DNA of 64,000 bases from Stenotrophomonas maltophilia (GCF_006974125.1 NZ_CP037858.1:3286001-3350000), one strand, 5' to 3'; shown: positions 35,058 to 45,954, counted from the stretch's first letter. Program-made: numbers and translations. The notes: generated by a model from the letters alone, not told the origin.

Positions 35058-35582
35058 TCAGGGCAGGCAAACCGAGGGGCTCCAGCCCAGCGCCTCGTCG
35101 TAGTGGACCTGGATCGCTCGCAGGCTCCCGTCAGGGTTGGCCTTCAAGCAGAATCGGGCGCTGTGGTGTTGAGTGGCGCCGGTCCTGGTGGCCGACAGCG
35201 AAACGTCGTACAGGCGTCCGGGCTGCAGCGGCATCGCCGTTTGCCTTGAAATGGCGTTGGCTGGCACTTCTCCGTAGACCACGCAGGCTCCGGGTGGAAG
35301 TGGGATTGATGCGGGATGGGCAAAGTAGAAAGACCATTGCCGCCGCAGCGGTGGAGTAATTGCGTCATGCACCTCCACACCAAACACCTCCGGAGTTTTA
35401 CCGATACGCTTGCGCTCTTTCTTGGGTAGTCCGAAACAAGGTTTGCCGGCGTGGTCAGTGATCTCGACTGCGCCAATGCGGCTCCAAGCAGATGCGTAAT
35501 CGCAAAGCGGCATCAGGCAGATCAGGGTCACGAGAGCCACGACCGGTGATTTGATCGGGCGGATCCGCAGTGGGTTGTTCAT
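35058..35582 (-). CDS. Secreted hypothetical protein, visibly lower GC than neighbours
   Basis: The 174-residue product begins MNNPLRIRPIKSPVVALVTL and has a hydrophobic signal segment ending near CDYASA, so it is probably periplasmic or secreted. It holds five Cys, several of which could pair (CFGLPKK, GACVVYGE, RFCLKANP, SVCLP). The coding sequence is less GC-biased than adjacent genes (for example near 35350-35450), hinting at recent gain. I do not recognise a family. ATG 35582 is preferred over a frame start at 35600 because it begins the basic signal-peptide segment. Confidence 0.65.
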   Translation of the reverse strand: MNNPLRIRPIKSPVVALVTLICLMPLCDYASAWSRIGAVEITDHAGKPCFGLPKKERKRIGKTPEVFGVEVHDAITPPLRRQWSFYFAHPASIPLPPGACVVYGEVPANAISRQTAMPLQPGRLYDVSLSATRTGATQHHSARFCLKANPDGSLRAIQVHYDEALGWSPSVCLP

Positions 35583-35877
35583 CGGGCAGCTCAGCGTCAT
35601 GGGTTCAGTTCATGAACACGATGCACGGGGCGTTGAGGCACTTCAAACGGTGCTGGCTGGAATGCTGCAGTACTGGTTGGCCTGGCCTCTGCAGGACAAG
35701 GAGACAGCGAGGCCCGGCAGCCCTCCGGGATGTGCCTCATGCGCTTGATGCGTTGGCCGAGTTTGGCCAGAAGCGACTATCTCACTGCCGACCTGGCCGC
35801 AACCCTCCCGAACCGCACTGGACTTGCCGCCCCCTGAACGCTAGCGTGACCAGGATTTTTTGCCAGCAGGGGCTTCC
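35583..35877. other. 295 bp gap, no gene seen
   Basis: This is mixed-composition DNA between the secreted orphan and the OPT gene. Short open frames here overlap in several phases and none has a ribosome site or family resemblance. It probably contains the OPT promoter. Confidence 0.5.
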
Positions 35878-37842
35878 ATGAACCACGACGCTGCGCCCAA
35901 GCAGCTCACCTTCCGCGCAGTGGCCCTGGCCATCGTGCTGGCGGTGGTGCTGTCGGCCGCAAACGCCTATCTCGGTCTGTTCGCAGGCCTGACCATCGCC
36001 ACCGCCATTCCCGCCGCGGTGATTTCCATGGGCGTGCTGCGCCTGCTGGGCGGTGGCTCCATCCTTGAAAACAACATCGTGCAGACCGGCGCTTCAGCCG
36101 GTTCGTCGATCGCCGCCGGTGTGATCTTCACCATCCCCGCGCTGGTGATCATGGGCTACTGGCCGGACTTCAAGTACTGGTGGGTGCTGGGCATCGCCGG
36201 TCTGGGTGGCCTGCTGGGCGTGCTGTTCTCGGTGCCGCTGCGCCGTTCGATGATCGTTGAAGACCCGCTGCCGTTCCCGGAAGGCAAGGCCGCCGCCGAA
36301 GTGCTCAAGGCCGGTGAGAACCCGGGCCCGGGCCTGAAGATCCTCGGCCTGTCGGCGGTGATCGGTGCCTTCGTCAAGCTGGCCGCGGAAAGCGGCATGC
36401 GCCTGATTCCGGACGCCTGGGCCACCTCGGCCTACGTCGGCAGCTCCAAGGTCACCGCCTTCATCGGCACCAACCTGTCGCCGGCGCTGCTGGGCGTGGG
36501 CTACATCGTCGGTCTCAACGTCGGCATCGTGGTGGTCTCCGGTTCGATCCTGACCTGGCACATCGCCATCCCGATCTACCAGGCGTTCTTCATGAACACC
36601 GATCCGGCACTGGCCGCGTCGGTTGCCACCGCTTCGTCCACCGAAGCCGCGTTCGCCATCTGGGGCGCGAAGATGCGCTACCTGGGCGTCGGCGCGATGC
36701 TGATCGGTGGCATCTGGACCCTGATCTCGCTGCGCAAGTCGCTGCTGAACGGCGTCAAGAGCGGCTTCGCGGCTGCCCGCAAGAGCGGCGGCCCGGTGCT
36801 GGCGCACACCGAGCGCGACCTGCCGATGAAGTGGATGCTGGTCGCCCTGGTGGCCTTCGTGCTGCCGCTGCTGGCCCTGTACCAGGCCATCGTCGGCCAG
36901 TGGCACGTGTCGATCCCGATGACCCTCATCATGATCGTCGCCGGCTTCCTGTTCGTTTCGGTCTCGGCGTACCTCGCCGGCCTGATCGGCTCGTCCAACA
37001 ACCCGGTGTCGGGCATCACCATCTCCACCATCCTGTTCGCCTCGGCGGTGCTGGTGGTGCTGCTGGGTGCCGATGGCCTGAAGCCGGTCGGTGCCGGCGG
37101 TGCGCCGCTGGGTGCGGTGGCCGCGATCATGATCGGTGCGGTGGTGTGCTGCGCCGCCGCGGTCGGCGGTGACAACCTGCAGGACCTCAAGGCCGGTTAC
37201 ATCGTCGGCGCCACCCCGTGGAAGCAGCAGCTGATGCTGGGCATCGGTGCGTTCTCGTGCGCGCTGATCATGGCTCCGGTGCTGAACCTGCTGGCCACTG
37301 CCTACGGCATCGGCGTCAAGTCCGAGCTGCATCCGAACGCACTGGCCGCGCCGCAGGCCAACCTGATGGCCTCGGTGGCCAAGGGCCTGTTCGGCGGTGA
37401 ACTGCCGTGGACCTTCATCGGCATCGGTGCCGTGGTCGGTGCCGCCATCATCGCCTTCGACAGCTGGCTGAAGTCGCGCAACGCCCGCTTCCGCGTGCCG
37501 GTGCTGGCCGCCGCCATCGGTATCTACCTGCCGCTGGAACTGATGGTGCCGATCTTCCTCGGTGGCCTGATCGCCTACCTGGTCGAGCGCTTCCACAAGG
37601 TGCGCGCGGATGACGAAGAAGGCCGCGACCGCGTGCACAAGCCGGGCGTGCTGTTCGCCGCCGGCCTGATCACCGGTGAGGCACTGATGGGCATCGCCAT
37701 CGCGATTCCGATCGTGGTCAGCAGCCGCGCCGACGTGCTGGCCGTGCCGTTCCACCTGCCGGGCGCACAGTGGATCGGCCTGGCCGTGCTGTTCCTGGTC
37801 GGCTGGCTGATCTACCGCACCGGCAAGCGCGCCGTGGCGTAA
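35878..37842 (+). CDS. OPT family oligopeptide transporter
   Basis: The 654-residue inner-membrane protein has about 14-16 hydrophobic helices. OPT signatures include AANAYLGLFAGLTIATAIPAAV (with NAYLGL), SILENNIVQTGASAGSSIAAGV and a later NLQDLKAGYIVGATPWKQQ (the LQDLKTGxxxGAxP-type motif). Family members import oligopeptides or metal-chelate complexes. ATG 35878 has AGGGG about 8 bp upstream. The gene uses very regular, high-GC codons, suggesting good expression. A terminator hairpin and two repeats follow. Confidence 0.93.
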   Translation: MNHDAAPKQLTFRAVALAIVLAVVLSAANAYLGLFAGLTIATAIPAAVISMGVLRLLGGGSILENNIVQTGASAGSSIAAGVIFTIPALVIMGYWPDFKYWWVLGIAGLGGLLGVLFSVPLRRSMIVEDPLPFPEGKAAAEVLKAGENPGPGLKILGLSAVIGAFVKLAAESGMRLIPDAWATSAYVGSSKVTAFIGTNLSPALLGVGYIVGLNVGIVVVSGSILTWHIAIPIYQAFFMNTDPALAASVATASSTEAAFAIWGAKMRYLGVGAMLIGGIWTLISLRKSLLNGVKSGFAAARKSGGPVLAHTERDLPMKWMLVALVAFVLPLLALYQAIVGQWHVSIPMTLIMIVAGFLFVSVSAYLAGLIGSSNNPVSGITISTILFASAVLVVLLGADGLKPVGAGGAPLGAVAAIMIGAVVCCAAAVGGDNLQDLKAGYIVGATPWKQQLMLGIGAFSCALIMAPVLNLLATAYGIGVKSELHPNALAAPQANLMASVAKGLFGGELPWTFIGIGAVVGAAIIAFDSWLKSRNARFRVPVLAAAIGIYLPLELMVPIFLGGLIAYLVERFHKVRADDEEGRDRVHKPGVLFAAGLITGEALMGIAIAIPIVVSSRADVLAVPFHLPGAQWIGLAVLFLVGWLIYRTGKRAVA

Positions 37843-37849
37843 CACCCAC

Positions 37850-37888
37850 GGGGTCGGATCCCTTCCCGCAGGGAAGGGCTCTGACCCG
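37850..37888. repeat. Palindromic repeat family A
   Basis: GGGGTCGGATCCCTTCCC, a GCA loop, then GGGAAGGGCTCTGACCC, 8 bp after the OPT stop codon. Its right end runs directly into the GTAG of a SMAG element. Confidence 0.82.
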
Positions 37889-37915
37889 GTAGTGCCGGCC
37901 AGCGGCCGGCACTAC
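37889..37915. repeat. SMAG element with GTAG and CTAC at both ends
   Basis: GTAGTGCCGGCC-AGC-GGCCGGCACTAC is a fully symmetric unit, directly abutting a family A palindrome on its left and a terminator hairpin on its right. Confidence 0.93.
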
Positions 37916-37916
37916 C

Positions 37917-37947
37917 GCAAACCGCGCTACGGCGCGGTTTGCCTTTT
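37917..37947 (+). terminator. Rho-independent terminator of the OPT gene
   Basis: GCAAACCGCGC-TACG-GCGCGGTTTGC is followed by CTTTTC. This 11 bp stem sits behind two intergenic repeats. Confidence 0.82.
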
Positions 37948-38048
37948 CTGGCGAAGGCATCGACCCGTCCCCGGCCATGACCGATGGCCTTGGCAGCCCC
38001 GGCCGCACGGGCCTACCATCGGTTTTTTGCCGTCCTGCGGAGACCCCG

Positions 38049-40127
<2,079 letters not shown>

Positions 40128-40133
40128 TGACTG

Positions 40134-40162
40134 CAGCGCCGCCCTTCGGGGCGGCGCTTTTG
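40134..40162 (+). terminator. Rho-independent terminator of the S9 peptidase gene
   Basis: AGCGCCGCC-CTTCGG-GGCGGCGCT is followed by TTTTG. The loop is of the stable UUCG type. Confidence 0.9.
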
Positions 40163-40182
40163 TTTCACCATCTGCTGTACCG

Positions 40183-40255
40183 GTGGGTGCCGACCGTTGG
40201 TCGGCACACCTTCCTGATCTGCCGCCAACAGCAGCCGGCCAGCGGCCGGCACTAC
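40183..40255. repeat. SMAG inverted dimer, asymmetric
   Basis: The left unit GGTGCCGACCGTTGGTCGGC is of the CCGACC subtype; the right unit GCCGGCCAGCGGCCGGCACTAC is the classical type ending in CTAC. The element lies directly upstream of the DUF819 gene. Confidence 0.85.
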
Positions 40256-40268
40256 CCAGAGCACCTGC

Positions 40269-41498
40269 ATGATCCAGAACGACATCGTCGTCTTCGGTTT
40301 GATCGCCGCCACCCTCGGCGCCGTGTTCTGGACCGCCTCGCGCGAGCAGGGCCTGTGGAAGCGCTTCTACACCTTCGTGCCGGCGCTGCTGCTGTGCTAC
40401 CTGATTCCTGGCATCTACAACACTGTCGGCCTGATCGACGGCCAGAACACCAAGCTCTACAACCCGATCGCGCGCGACATCCTGCTGCCGGCGGCGCTGA
40501 TCCTGCTGACCCTGGCAGTGGACATCAAGGGCATCCTGCGGCTCGGCCCGAAGCTGGTGCTGATGTACCTGGGCGCATCGGCCAGCATCATGCTCGGCGC
40601 GGTAGTGGCCTTCCTGCTGATGCGCGCGGTGCATCCGGAAACCGTGGCCGGTGATACCTGGGCCGGCATGGCCGCGCTGGCCGGCAGCTGGATCGGCGGT
40701 GGCGCCAACATGCTGGCGATGCGCGAAGTGTTCGACGTCAACGCAACCACGTTCGGCCAGTTCGCAGTGGTCGACGTGGGTGTCGGTTACGTGTGGATGG
40801 CCGCGCTGATCTTCCTGGCCGGTCGTGCCGCGAAGATCGATGCACGCAGTGGCGCCGATACCTCGGCCATCGATGAGCTGAAGGAGCGTATCGCGCGCTT
40901 CCAGGCCGAACACGAGCGCATTCCCAGCCTCACCGACCTGATGCTGATCGTGGCGGTGGCCTTCGGCGGCGTCGGCCTGTCGCATGCGATCGGTGCGCCG
41001 CTGGCGGCGTGGTTCAAGGCCAACGTCAGCTGGGCCGCGCAGTTCAGCCTGGACGCACCGTTCGTGTGGGTGGTGGTGCTGTCGACCACGCTGGGCCTCA
41101 GCCTCAGTTTCACCCGTGCGCGCAATCTCGAAGGCGCGGGTGCATCGCGTCTGGGCTCGCTGCTGCTGTACTTCCTGATTGCCTGCATCGGCATGCAGAT
41201 GGATCTGCTGGCGCTGCTGGATCGCCCGTGGCTGTTCCTGCTGGGCATCATCTGGATCAGTGTGCACATCGTGCTGCTGTGGTGCCTGGGCAAGCTGCTG
41301 AAAGTGCCGTTCTTCTACTTCGCCATCGGCTCGCAGTCGAACATCGGTGGCCCGGCCTCGGCGCCGGTGGTGGCCGCCGCGTTCCACCCGGCATTGGCGC
41401 CGGTGGGCGTGCTGCTGGGCACGATGGGCTACGCCACCGGCACGTACCTGGCCTACATCGTCGGCATCACCCTGCGCGCGCTGGCCGGGCAGGGGTGA
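40269..41498 (+). CDS. DUF819 family membrane protein (YjcL-like)
   Basis: The 409-residue inner-membrane protein has about 12 helices in two similar halves, resembling the sodium-dependent carrier fold. Family stretches are AALAGSWIGGGANMLAMREVF in the middle and GSQSNIGGPASAPVVAAAF near the end, each with Gly-rich kinks. The substrate is unknown. The ATG lies 13 bp after a SMAG dimer, so the repeat is within or next to its leader. Confidence 0.85.
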   Translation: MIQNDIVVFGLIAATLGAVFWTASREQGLWKRFYTFVPALLLCYLIPGIYNTVGLIDGQNTKLYNPIARDILLPAALILLTLAVDIKGILRLGPKLVLMYLGASASIMLGAVVAFLLMRAVHPETVAGDTWAGMAALAGSWIGGGANMLAMREVFDVNATTFGQFAVVDVGVGYVWMAALIFLAGRAAKIDARSGADTSAIDELKERIARFQAEHERIPSLTDLMLIVAVAFGGVGLSHAIGAPLAAWFKANVSWAAQFSLDAPFVWVVVLSTTLGLSLSFTRARNLEGAGASRLGSLLLYFLIACIGMQMDLLALLDRPWLFLLGIIWISVHIVLLWCLGKLLKVPFFYFAIGSQSNIGGPASAPVVAAAFHPALAPVGVLLGTMGYATGTYLAYIVGITLRALAGQG

Positions 41499-41503
41499 TT
41501 CCG

Positions 41504-41579
41504 GTAGTGCCGGCCGCTGGCCGGCAACCCGGTGATGCTTCACGGAGTCATGAGGTTGCCGGCCAGCGGCCGGCACTAC
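41504..41579. repeat. SMAG inverted dimer
   Basis: GTAGTGCCGGCC-GCT-GGCCGGCAAC, about 28 bp of spacer, then GTTGCCGGCC-AGC-GGCCGGCACTAC. It fills the gap between two convergent genes. Confidence 0.94.
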
Positions 41580-41586
41580 CGATGCT

Positions 41587-42066
41587 CTATGCCACCGGCA
41601 ATCCGCGTTCGATCAGCCACGCCTTCGCGTCTTCGGCGTCCTCTTCAAACCACGCCCGGGTAGATCCCAGCCGATACGTATACCCCCAGGCATCCATGTC
41701 GGCCATCAGCCGCTGGCTGCCGACGCCGGGCAGTTGCCCGGCCAGCACGATCTGCAGGTAGCAGGTCGCGTCTTCCTCGGCCACCGAGTCGGTGGCATCG
41801 GTGTGCACCTGCGCGCGCCGCTCCGGTGGCAATACGATCAGGTGGCAGGCTTCGTGCAGCATCGAATGCACGGGGGTGTCATCGCGCACGTACACGTTGC
41901 TGGCAATGATGCCCGCCTCGGGCTCGCCCCAGTAGCTACCGGGAATCGGTTCACCGGCCGCCACGTGGTGCAGCCGAAGGCCATGCGCGGCGAGCAGGCA
42001 CTGCGCATCTGCGAAGGCGATGTCGCCCACGCAGGTGATGTCCACGGCGGTTGTCGTATCGGTCAT
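41587..42066 (-). CDS. Hypothetical protein with HExxH-type motif, downstream of minE
   Basis: The 159-residue soluble protein contains HSMLHEACHLIVL, a HEACH zinc-hydrolase-like motif. EEDATCYLQIVLAGQ lies about 31 residues further on and could supply the third ligand (Glu), a gluzincin-like layout. The rest gives no hint of family. ATG 42066 is 47 bp after the minE stop on the same strand, with a strong hairpin between, so it may be read through from minCDE at a reduced level. Activity as a metallopeptidase is inference from the motif only. Confidence 0.68.
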   Translation of the reverse strand: MTDTTTAVDITCVGDIAFADAQCLLAAHGLRLHHVAAGEPIPGSYWGEPEAGIIASNVYVRDDTPVHSMLHEACHLIVLPPERRAQVHTDATDSVAEEDATCYLQIVLAGQLPGVGSQRLMADMDAWGYTYRLGSTRAWFEEDAEDAKAWLIERGLPVA

Positions 42067-42077
42067 GCGGGTCAGGC

Positions 42078-42107
42078 AGCCCCGCCCATGCAGGCACGGG
42101 CGGGGCA
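42078..42107 (-). terminator. GC-rich hairpin after minE
   Basis: The stem GCCCCGCCC/GGGCGGGGC has a loop of about 10 bases. It lacks a T run and so may attenuate rather than end the min transcript. Confidence 0.5.
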
Positions 42108-42112
42108 GGGCA

Positions 42113-42373
42113 TCAGGGTTTGTCCGGGCCTTCAGGCAGCGCCACGGAGATGTCCAGCACATCGTGCTGGCCATCCTTCACCAGGTCGACCTTCACCGCA
42201 TCGACGTCGATGTTCACGTACTTCTTGATCACTTCCAGCAGCTCGCGCTGCAGCAGCGGCAGGTAGTCCGGGCCACCGCGGTGGCTGCGTTCCTGCGCGA
42301 TGATGATCTGCAGGCGGTTCTTTGCGGTTTCGGCGGTGGTCTTCTTCGCTTTGAGGAAATCGAACAGGCCCAT
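42113..42373 (-). CDS. minE: Cell division topological specificity factor MinE
   Basis: The 86-residue protein stimulates the MinD ATPase and drives Min oscillation. The N-terminal membrane-targeting/anti-MinCD part is [29 protein letters not shown], with the contact helix [13 protein letters not shown]. The C-terminal topological part follows ([17 protein letters not shown]). It is 2 bp after minD. Confidence 0.97.
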   Translation of the reverse strand: MGLFDFLKAKKTTAETAKNRLQIIIAQERSHRGGPDYLPLLQRELLEVIKKYVNIDVDAVKVDLVKDGQHDVLDISVALPEGPDKP

Positions 42374-42375
42374 GC

Positions 42376-43185
42376 TTACCCTCCGAACAGCTTGCTGAAG
42401 AAGCCCTTCTTCTCGACGCTGGTGAAGCGCATCGGGCGATCTTCGCCGAGGATGCGCGCGACGGCATCGTCATACGCCTGGCCGGCGGCGGATTCGACAT
42501 CCAGGATGACCGGCTCGCCCTTGTTGGAGGCATTGAGCACGTCGCCCGATTCGGGGATCACGCCGATGGCCTTCAGCCCCAGCACTTCCTCGACGTCGGC
42601 GATGCTGAGCATCTCGCCGGTTTCCACGCGCAGCGGGGTGTAGCGGGTCAGCAGCAGGAAGGCCGGCACGTTCTGGCCGGATTCGGCCTTGTGGGTCTTC
42701 GAATCCAGCAGGCCGATGATGCGGTCGGAGTCGCGCACCGAGGACACTTCCGGGTTCACCACCACCACCGCGCGGTCGGCGAAGTACATCGCCAGGAACG
42801 CACCCTTCTCGATGCCGGCCGGCGAGTCGCAGATGATGTAGTCGAAGCCATCGGCGGCCAGGTCCTTCAGGACCTTGCCCACGCCTTCCTGGGTCAGTGC
42901 ATCCTTGTCGCGGGTCTGCGAGGCAGCCAGCACGTACAGGTTGTCGAAGCGCTTGTCCTTGATCAGGGCCTGCTTGAGGGTGGCTTCGCCGTGCACGACG
43001 TTGACGAAGTCGTACACCACTCGGCGTTCGCAGCCCATGATCAGGTCGAGGTTGCGCAGGCCGACGTCGAAGTCGATCACCGCCACCTTCTTGCCGCGCC
43101 GCGCCAGGCCACAGGCCAGGCTCGCGCTGGAAGTGGTCTTGCCCACGCCGCCCTTGCCGGAGGTGACTACGATGATTTCAGCCAA
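42376..43185 (-). CDS. minD: Septum site-determining ATPase MinD
   Basis: The 269-residue ParA/MinD ATPase has the deviant Walker [10 protein letters not shown] at residues 10-18, the Walker B-like [12 protein letters not shown] and a C-terminal amphipathic membrane-targeting helix ([11 protein letters not shown]). It recruits MinC and MinE to the membrane. It lies 37 bp after minC, in the usual minC-D-E order. Confidence 0.97.
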   Translation of the reverse strand: MAEIIVVTSGKGGVGKTTSSASLACGLARRGKKVAVIDFDVGLRNLDLIMGCERRVVYDFVNVVHGEATLKQALIKDKRFDNLYVLAASQTRDKDALTQEGVGKVLKDLAADGFDYIICDSPAGIEKGAFLAMYFADRAVVVVNPEVSSVRDSDRIIGLLDSKTHKAESGQNVPAFLLLTRYTPLRVETGEMLSIADVEEVLGLKAIGVIPESGDVLNASNKGEPVILDVESAAGQAYDDAVARILGEDRPMRFTSVEKKGFFSKLFGG

Positions 43186-43222
43186 AGGACTTCTCCTGGT
43201 TCTGCATTAGTTTGGGGCTGCG

Positions 43223-44008
43223 TCAGTCCAGCGCAGCGATCTTGATCTGGTCCTGTTCCAGCCAGACCTGCACGGCCTTGCCGCGCAGGTTGTCCGGGAC
43301 ATCGTCCAGTACCTTGTAGTGGCCTGCAATGGCCACCAGTTCCGCATGGAAATCACGGCAGAAGATGCGTGCCGCGGTGTTGCCCTGGGCCCCTGCCAGC
43401 GCGCGGCCGCGCAGGGTGCCGTAGATGTGGATGCTGCCATCGGCGATGACCTCGGCGCCGGCGCCGACAGTGGCCATCACGGTCAGGTCGCAGTTTTCCG
43501 CGTACAGCTGCTGGCCCGAACGCACGTTCCCCAGCTGCATGCGGCCTGGCTGTGGTGCGGCCGCATCGGCGACCTTGGCCACCGGTGCGGCCGGGGCCGG
43601 CTTCGGCTCTGTACGCGCGGCGCGGCGCGGTTCCGGCGCGGGCGGCGGAGCCGGTTCGGCTTCGGCACGTTCGTACTGGGCGCGGAACTTGGCCAGCAAC
43701 GGCAGGCCGAGCTGCTGCGAGAGCAGGTCGACCGCGCTGGTGCCGTAGGCCAGCGCCACCGGCAGCACGCCCGCGCTGCGCAGGCCGTCGACCAGCGCCT
43801 GCGCGGTGGACACGTCCGGCACCTGGCTCAGGCCGCCGAAGTCGAGGATCACCGCGGCGCGGCCGAACAGCTTCGGTGCACGGGTCACGCGCTCGCGCAT
43901 TTCCTGCACGAGGCGTTCGACATCAAGGGTACGGATGCGCAGGTTGGCGATGCCCACCTGGCCGATCTTCAGTTCACCGGCCTGTTCGTAATCGAAATTC
44001 ACCGCCAC
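43223..44008 (-). CDS. minC: Septum formation inhibitor MinC
   Basis: The 261-residue FtsZ inhibitor has an N-terminal domain (FDYEQAGELKIGQVGIANLRI onward). A Pro/Ala-rich linker (PAPPPAPEPRRAARTEPKPA) leads to the C-terminal beta-helix with GRMQLGNVRSGQQLYAENCD and GSIHIYGTLRGRALAG. The start is taken as GTG 44008, which begins the part matching Xanthomonas MinC and lies 2 bp past the stop of the upstream GNAT gene. An ATG at 44065 would give 19 extra residues and overlap that gene by 55 bp. Confidence 0.94.
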   Translation of the reverse strand: MAVNFDYEQAGELKIGQVGIANLRIRTLDVERLVQEMRERVTRAPKLFGRAAVILDFGGLSQVPDVSTAQALVDGLRSAGVLPVALAYGTSAVDLLSQQLGLPLLAKFRAQYERAEAEPAPPPAPEPRRAARTEPKPAPAAPVAKVADAAAPQPGRMQLGNVRSGQQLYAENCDLTVMATVGAGAEVIADGSIHIYGTLRGRALAGAQGNTAARIFCRDFHAELVAIAGHYKVLDDVPDNLRGKAVQVWLEQDQIKIAALD

Positions 44009-44010
44009 GC

Positions 44011-44607
44011 TCAGGTCCCCGTTGGCCGCTGTGCCTGCGCCGGCAGCTGCCGGGCGCGTGTCCATGCCACATCCGGCAGCTTGCCGCCGTAGGTCTCCTG
44101 GACCCACGGGTAGCTGCACAGTTCCTTGGCCAGCATGCTGGCACGCACATCGACCTGGGCCATGGTGTTCTGGCCCAGCTCGCGGAAGCCGAAGCTGCCG
44201 TGGAAGAGCAGGGCGGCATCGGCGCCATGGTCGAGGAAGACTTCGCAGGTCATCTGCGGGTAGCGCAGCTCGGCGAAGCTCTGCGCGTCGGCATAGAACG
44301 CACGGCCGACGCCACCGCCGCGGCGGCGGCTGGCGACCACGATGCGGTCGATGTAGAAGAACGGGGTGTCCAGCTGCTGCTTGAACCAGGCGAAGTTGCT
44401 GCTGTCGTGCTGGCTGTCGCTGCCGAAGCCGATCAGGAAGCCGGCCAGGTTGCCGTCGCGCTCGGCGACGCGGAAATATTCAGCGGTTTCGTAGAACAGG
44501 CGCAGGCGGGCCGCATCCAGGGGAAGGATGGCCAGGCCAGCGTTGTTGTTCAAAGCCAGGACGGAATCGAGCTCGTGCTCGCGCACGTCGCGGATGACAA
44601 TCGACAT
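44011..44607 (-). CDS. GNAT family N-acetyltransferase, first gene of the min operon
   Basis: The 198-residue protein has a GNAT core: IVIRDVREHELDSVLALNNN, a YIDRIVVASRRRGGGVGRAFY acetyl-CoA loop and LLFHGSFGFRELGQN. A stretch of about 35 residues follows the core (VDVRASMLAKELCSYPWVQ onward). It ends 2 bp before the minC start, so the two are co-transcribed and probably translationally coupled. Its substrate is unknown; the link to cell division is only positional. Confidence 0.87.
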   Translation of the reverse strand: MSIVIRDVREHELDSVLALNNNAGLAILPLDAARLRLFYETAEYFRVAERDGNLAGFLIGFGSDSQHDSSNFAWFKQQLDTPFFYIDRIVVASRRRGGGVGRAFYADAQSFAELRYPQMTCEVFLDHGADAALLFHGSFGFRELGQNTMAQVDVRASMLAKELCSYPWVQETYGGKLPDVAWTRARQLPAQAQRPTGT

Positions 44608-44757
44608 TGTGACTCCGTGGGGTAACGCGGTTGGTCCATCAAGGGACCCTGCGCACGATTATTGCATGCCCGGGGTGGGCTGCGGCATGAACAGGCGACC
44701 GGGCAGGCATGACTTCCGTGGGGTGCGGTGCGCAGGCCGGGCCCGTAGAGTGCTGCC

Positions 44758-45954
44758 ATGTTGGGAGTCCTCAGCCATACCCGCGTCCTCCGCCTGGCCG
44801 GCCTGTTCACCTGGGTCATGGTCGGCCTGCCGTTGGCGTACTCGCAGTTCGAGAACCTGCACAGCCGCGGCGACATGGGGGGCTGGGCGGTGCTGCTGTT
44901 CGTCGCCTACCTGTCTTTCGGCACCTCGTATTACTGGCTGACCCGCATCCTGCGCAGCGACAGCCCCACCAGCTGGCTGGACCGGGGGTTGCTGTTGCTG
45001 CTGACGATCTCGGCGCTGGGCGTCAGCTTCCTCAGCGGCTCGGGCCTGGGCAGCATCCTGATGATGGTGGCCGCCGGGGTCATTCCGTGGATGCTGTCGG
45101 TGCGCCTGGGCGTGCTGTGGCTGCTGGTCAGCCAGCTGGCGGTGGCCCCGGTCTACTACATGCTGCTGCGCTTCCCGTTGTTCGAAGCAGTGATGCAGTC
45201 GCTGCTGTACGGCGGCTTCTCCATGTTCATCTTCGTGACCAGCCTGGTTGCCCGCCAGCAGACCGAGGCGCGCGACGAACAGCGTCGGCTCAATTCAGAG
45301 CTGCGTGCCACCCGCGCCCTGCTGGCCGAGAGTGCCCGTGTCAATGAGCGCACCCGTATCTCGCGCGAGCTGCATGACCTGCTGGGCCACCAGCTGACCG
45401 CGCTGACCCTGAACCTGGAAGTGGCCGGGCACCTGGCCGAAGGGCAGGCGTTGGAACATGTGAAGCGCTCGCACGCATTGGCCAAACTGCTGCTGGGCAA
45501 CGTGCGCGAGGTGGTCAGCCAGCTGCGCGAGACCGGCGCCATCGATCTGGCCGCGGCGCTGCGCCCGCTGACCGAGAATGTGCCCTCGCTGGACATCCAG
45601 CTGGACATCGAGGATCCGCTGAACGTGGAGGACCCGCAGCGGGCCCACGTCCTGCTGCGCTGCACGCAGGAGATCATCACCAACGCGGTGCGCCACGCCG
45701 GTGCCCGTCACCTGTGGATCAAGGTGTACCGTGAAGCCCCGGACCGGGTGGTGGTGGAGGCCCGCGACGACGGTGTCGGTGCGGACATGGTCAATGTGGG
45801 CAATGGCTTGCGCGGCATGCGCGAGCGCCTGCAACAATGTGGTGGCCAGCTGCAGGTCGAGACCCGTCCCGGCGAAGGCTTCCGCCTGCGGGCGACGGTG
45901 CCGGCAACGGTGCTGGTGGCCGCCCTTACCAAGGTTCCTGAAGGAGTACGTTGA
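44758..45954 (+). CDS. Sensor histidine kinase, NarL-type (HisKA_3, DesK-like)
   Basis: The 398-residue kinase has five to six N-terminal membrane helices (residues about 10-165) and little outside the membrane, so it may sense a membrane-associated cue as DesK does. A coiled coil (about 166-195) leads to the dimerisation domain with phospho-acceptor His206 in RISRELHDLLGHQLTAL. The ATPase domain has EIITNAVRHAGA (N box), ARDDGVGAD (G1) and GNGLRGMRERL (G2). The stop overlaps the response regulator start by one base, so the two form a pair. Confidence 0.94.
   Translation: MLGVLSHTRVLRLAGLFTWVMVGLPLAYSQFENLHSRGDMGGWAVLLFVAYLSFGTSYYWLTRILRSDSPTSWLDRGLLLLLTISALGVSFLSGSGLGSILMMVAAGVIPWMLSVRLGVLWLLVSQLAVAPVYYMLLRFPLFEAVMQSLLYGGFSMFIFVTSLVARQQTEARDEQRRLNSELRATRALLAESARVNERTRISRELHDLLGHQLTALTLNLEVAGHLAEGQALEHVKRSHALAKLLLGNVREVVSQLRETGAIDLAAALRPLTENVPSLDIQLDIEDPLNVEDPQRAHVLLRCTQEIITNAVRHAGARHLWIKVYREAPDRVVVEARDDGVGADMVNVGNGLRGMRERLQQCGGQLQVETRPGEGFRLRATVPATVLVAALTKVPEGVR

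Noticed and set aside
43223..44065. A longer minC starting at ATG 44065
   Set aside because: It would overlap the GNAT gene by 55 bp and add residues that do not look like MinC. The GTG at 44008 starts right at the conserved domain and just after the GNAT stop.
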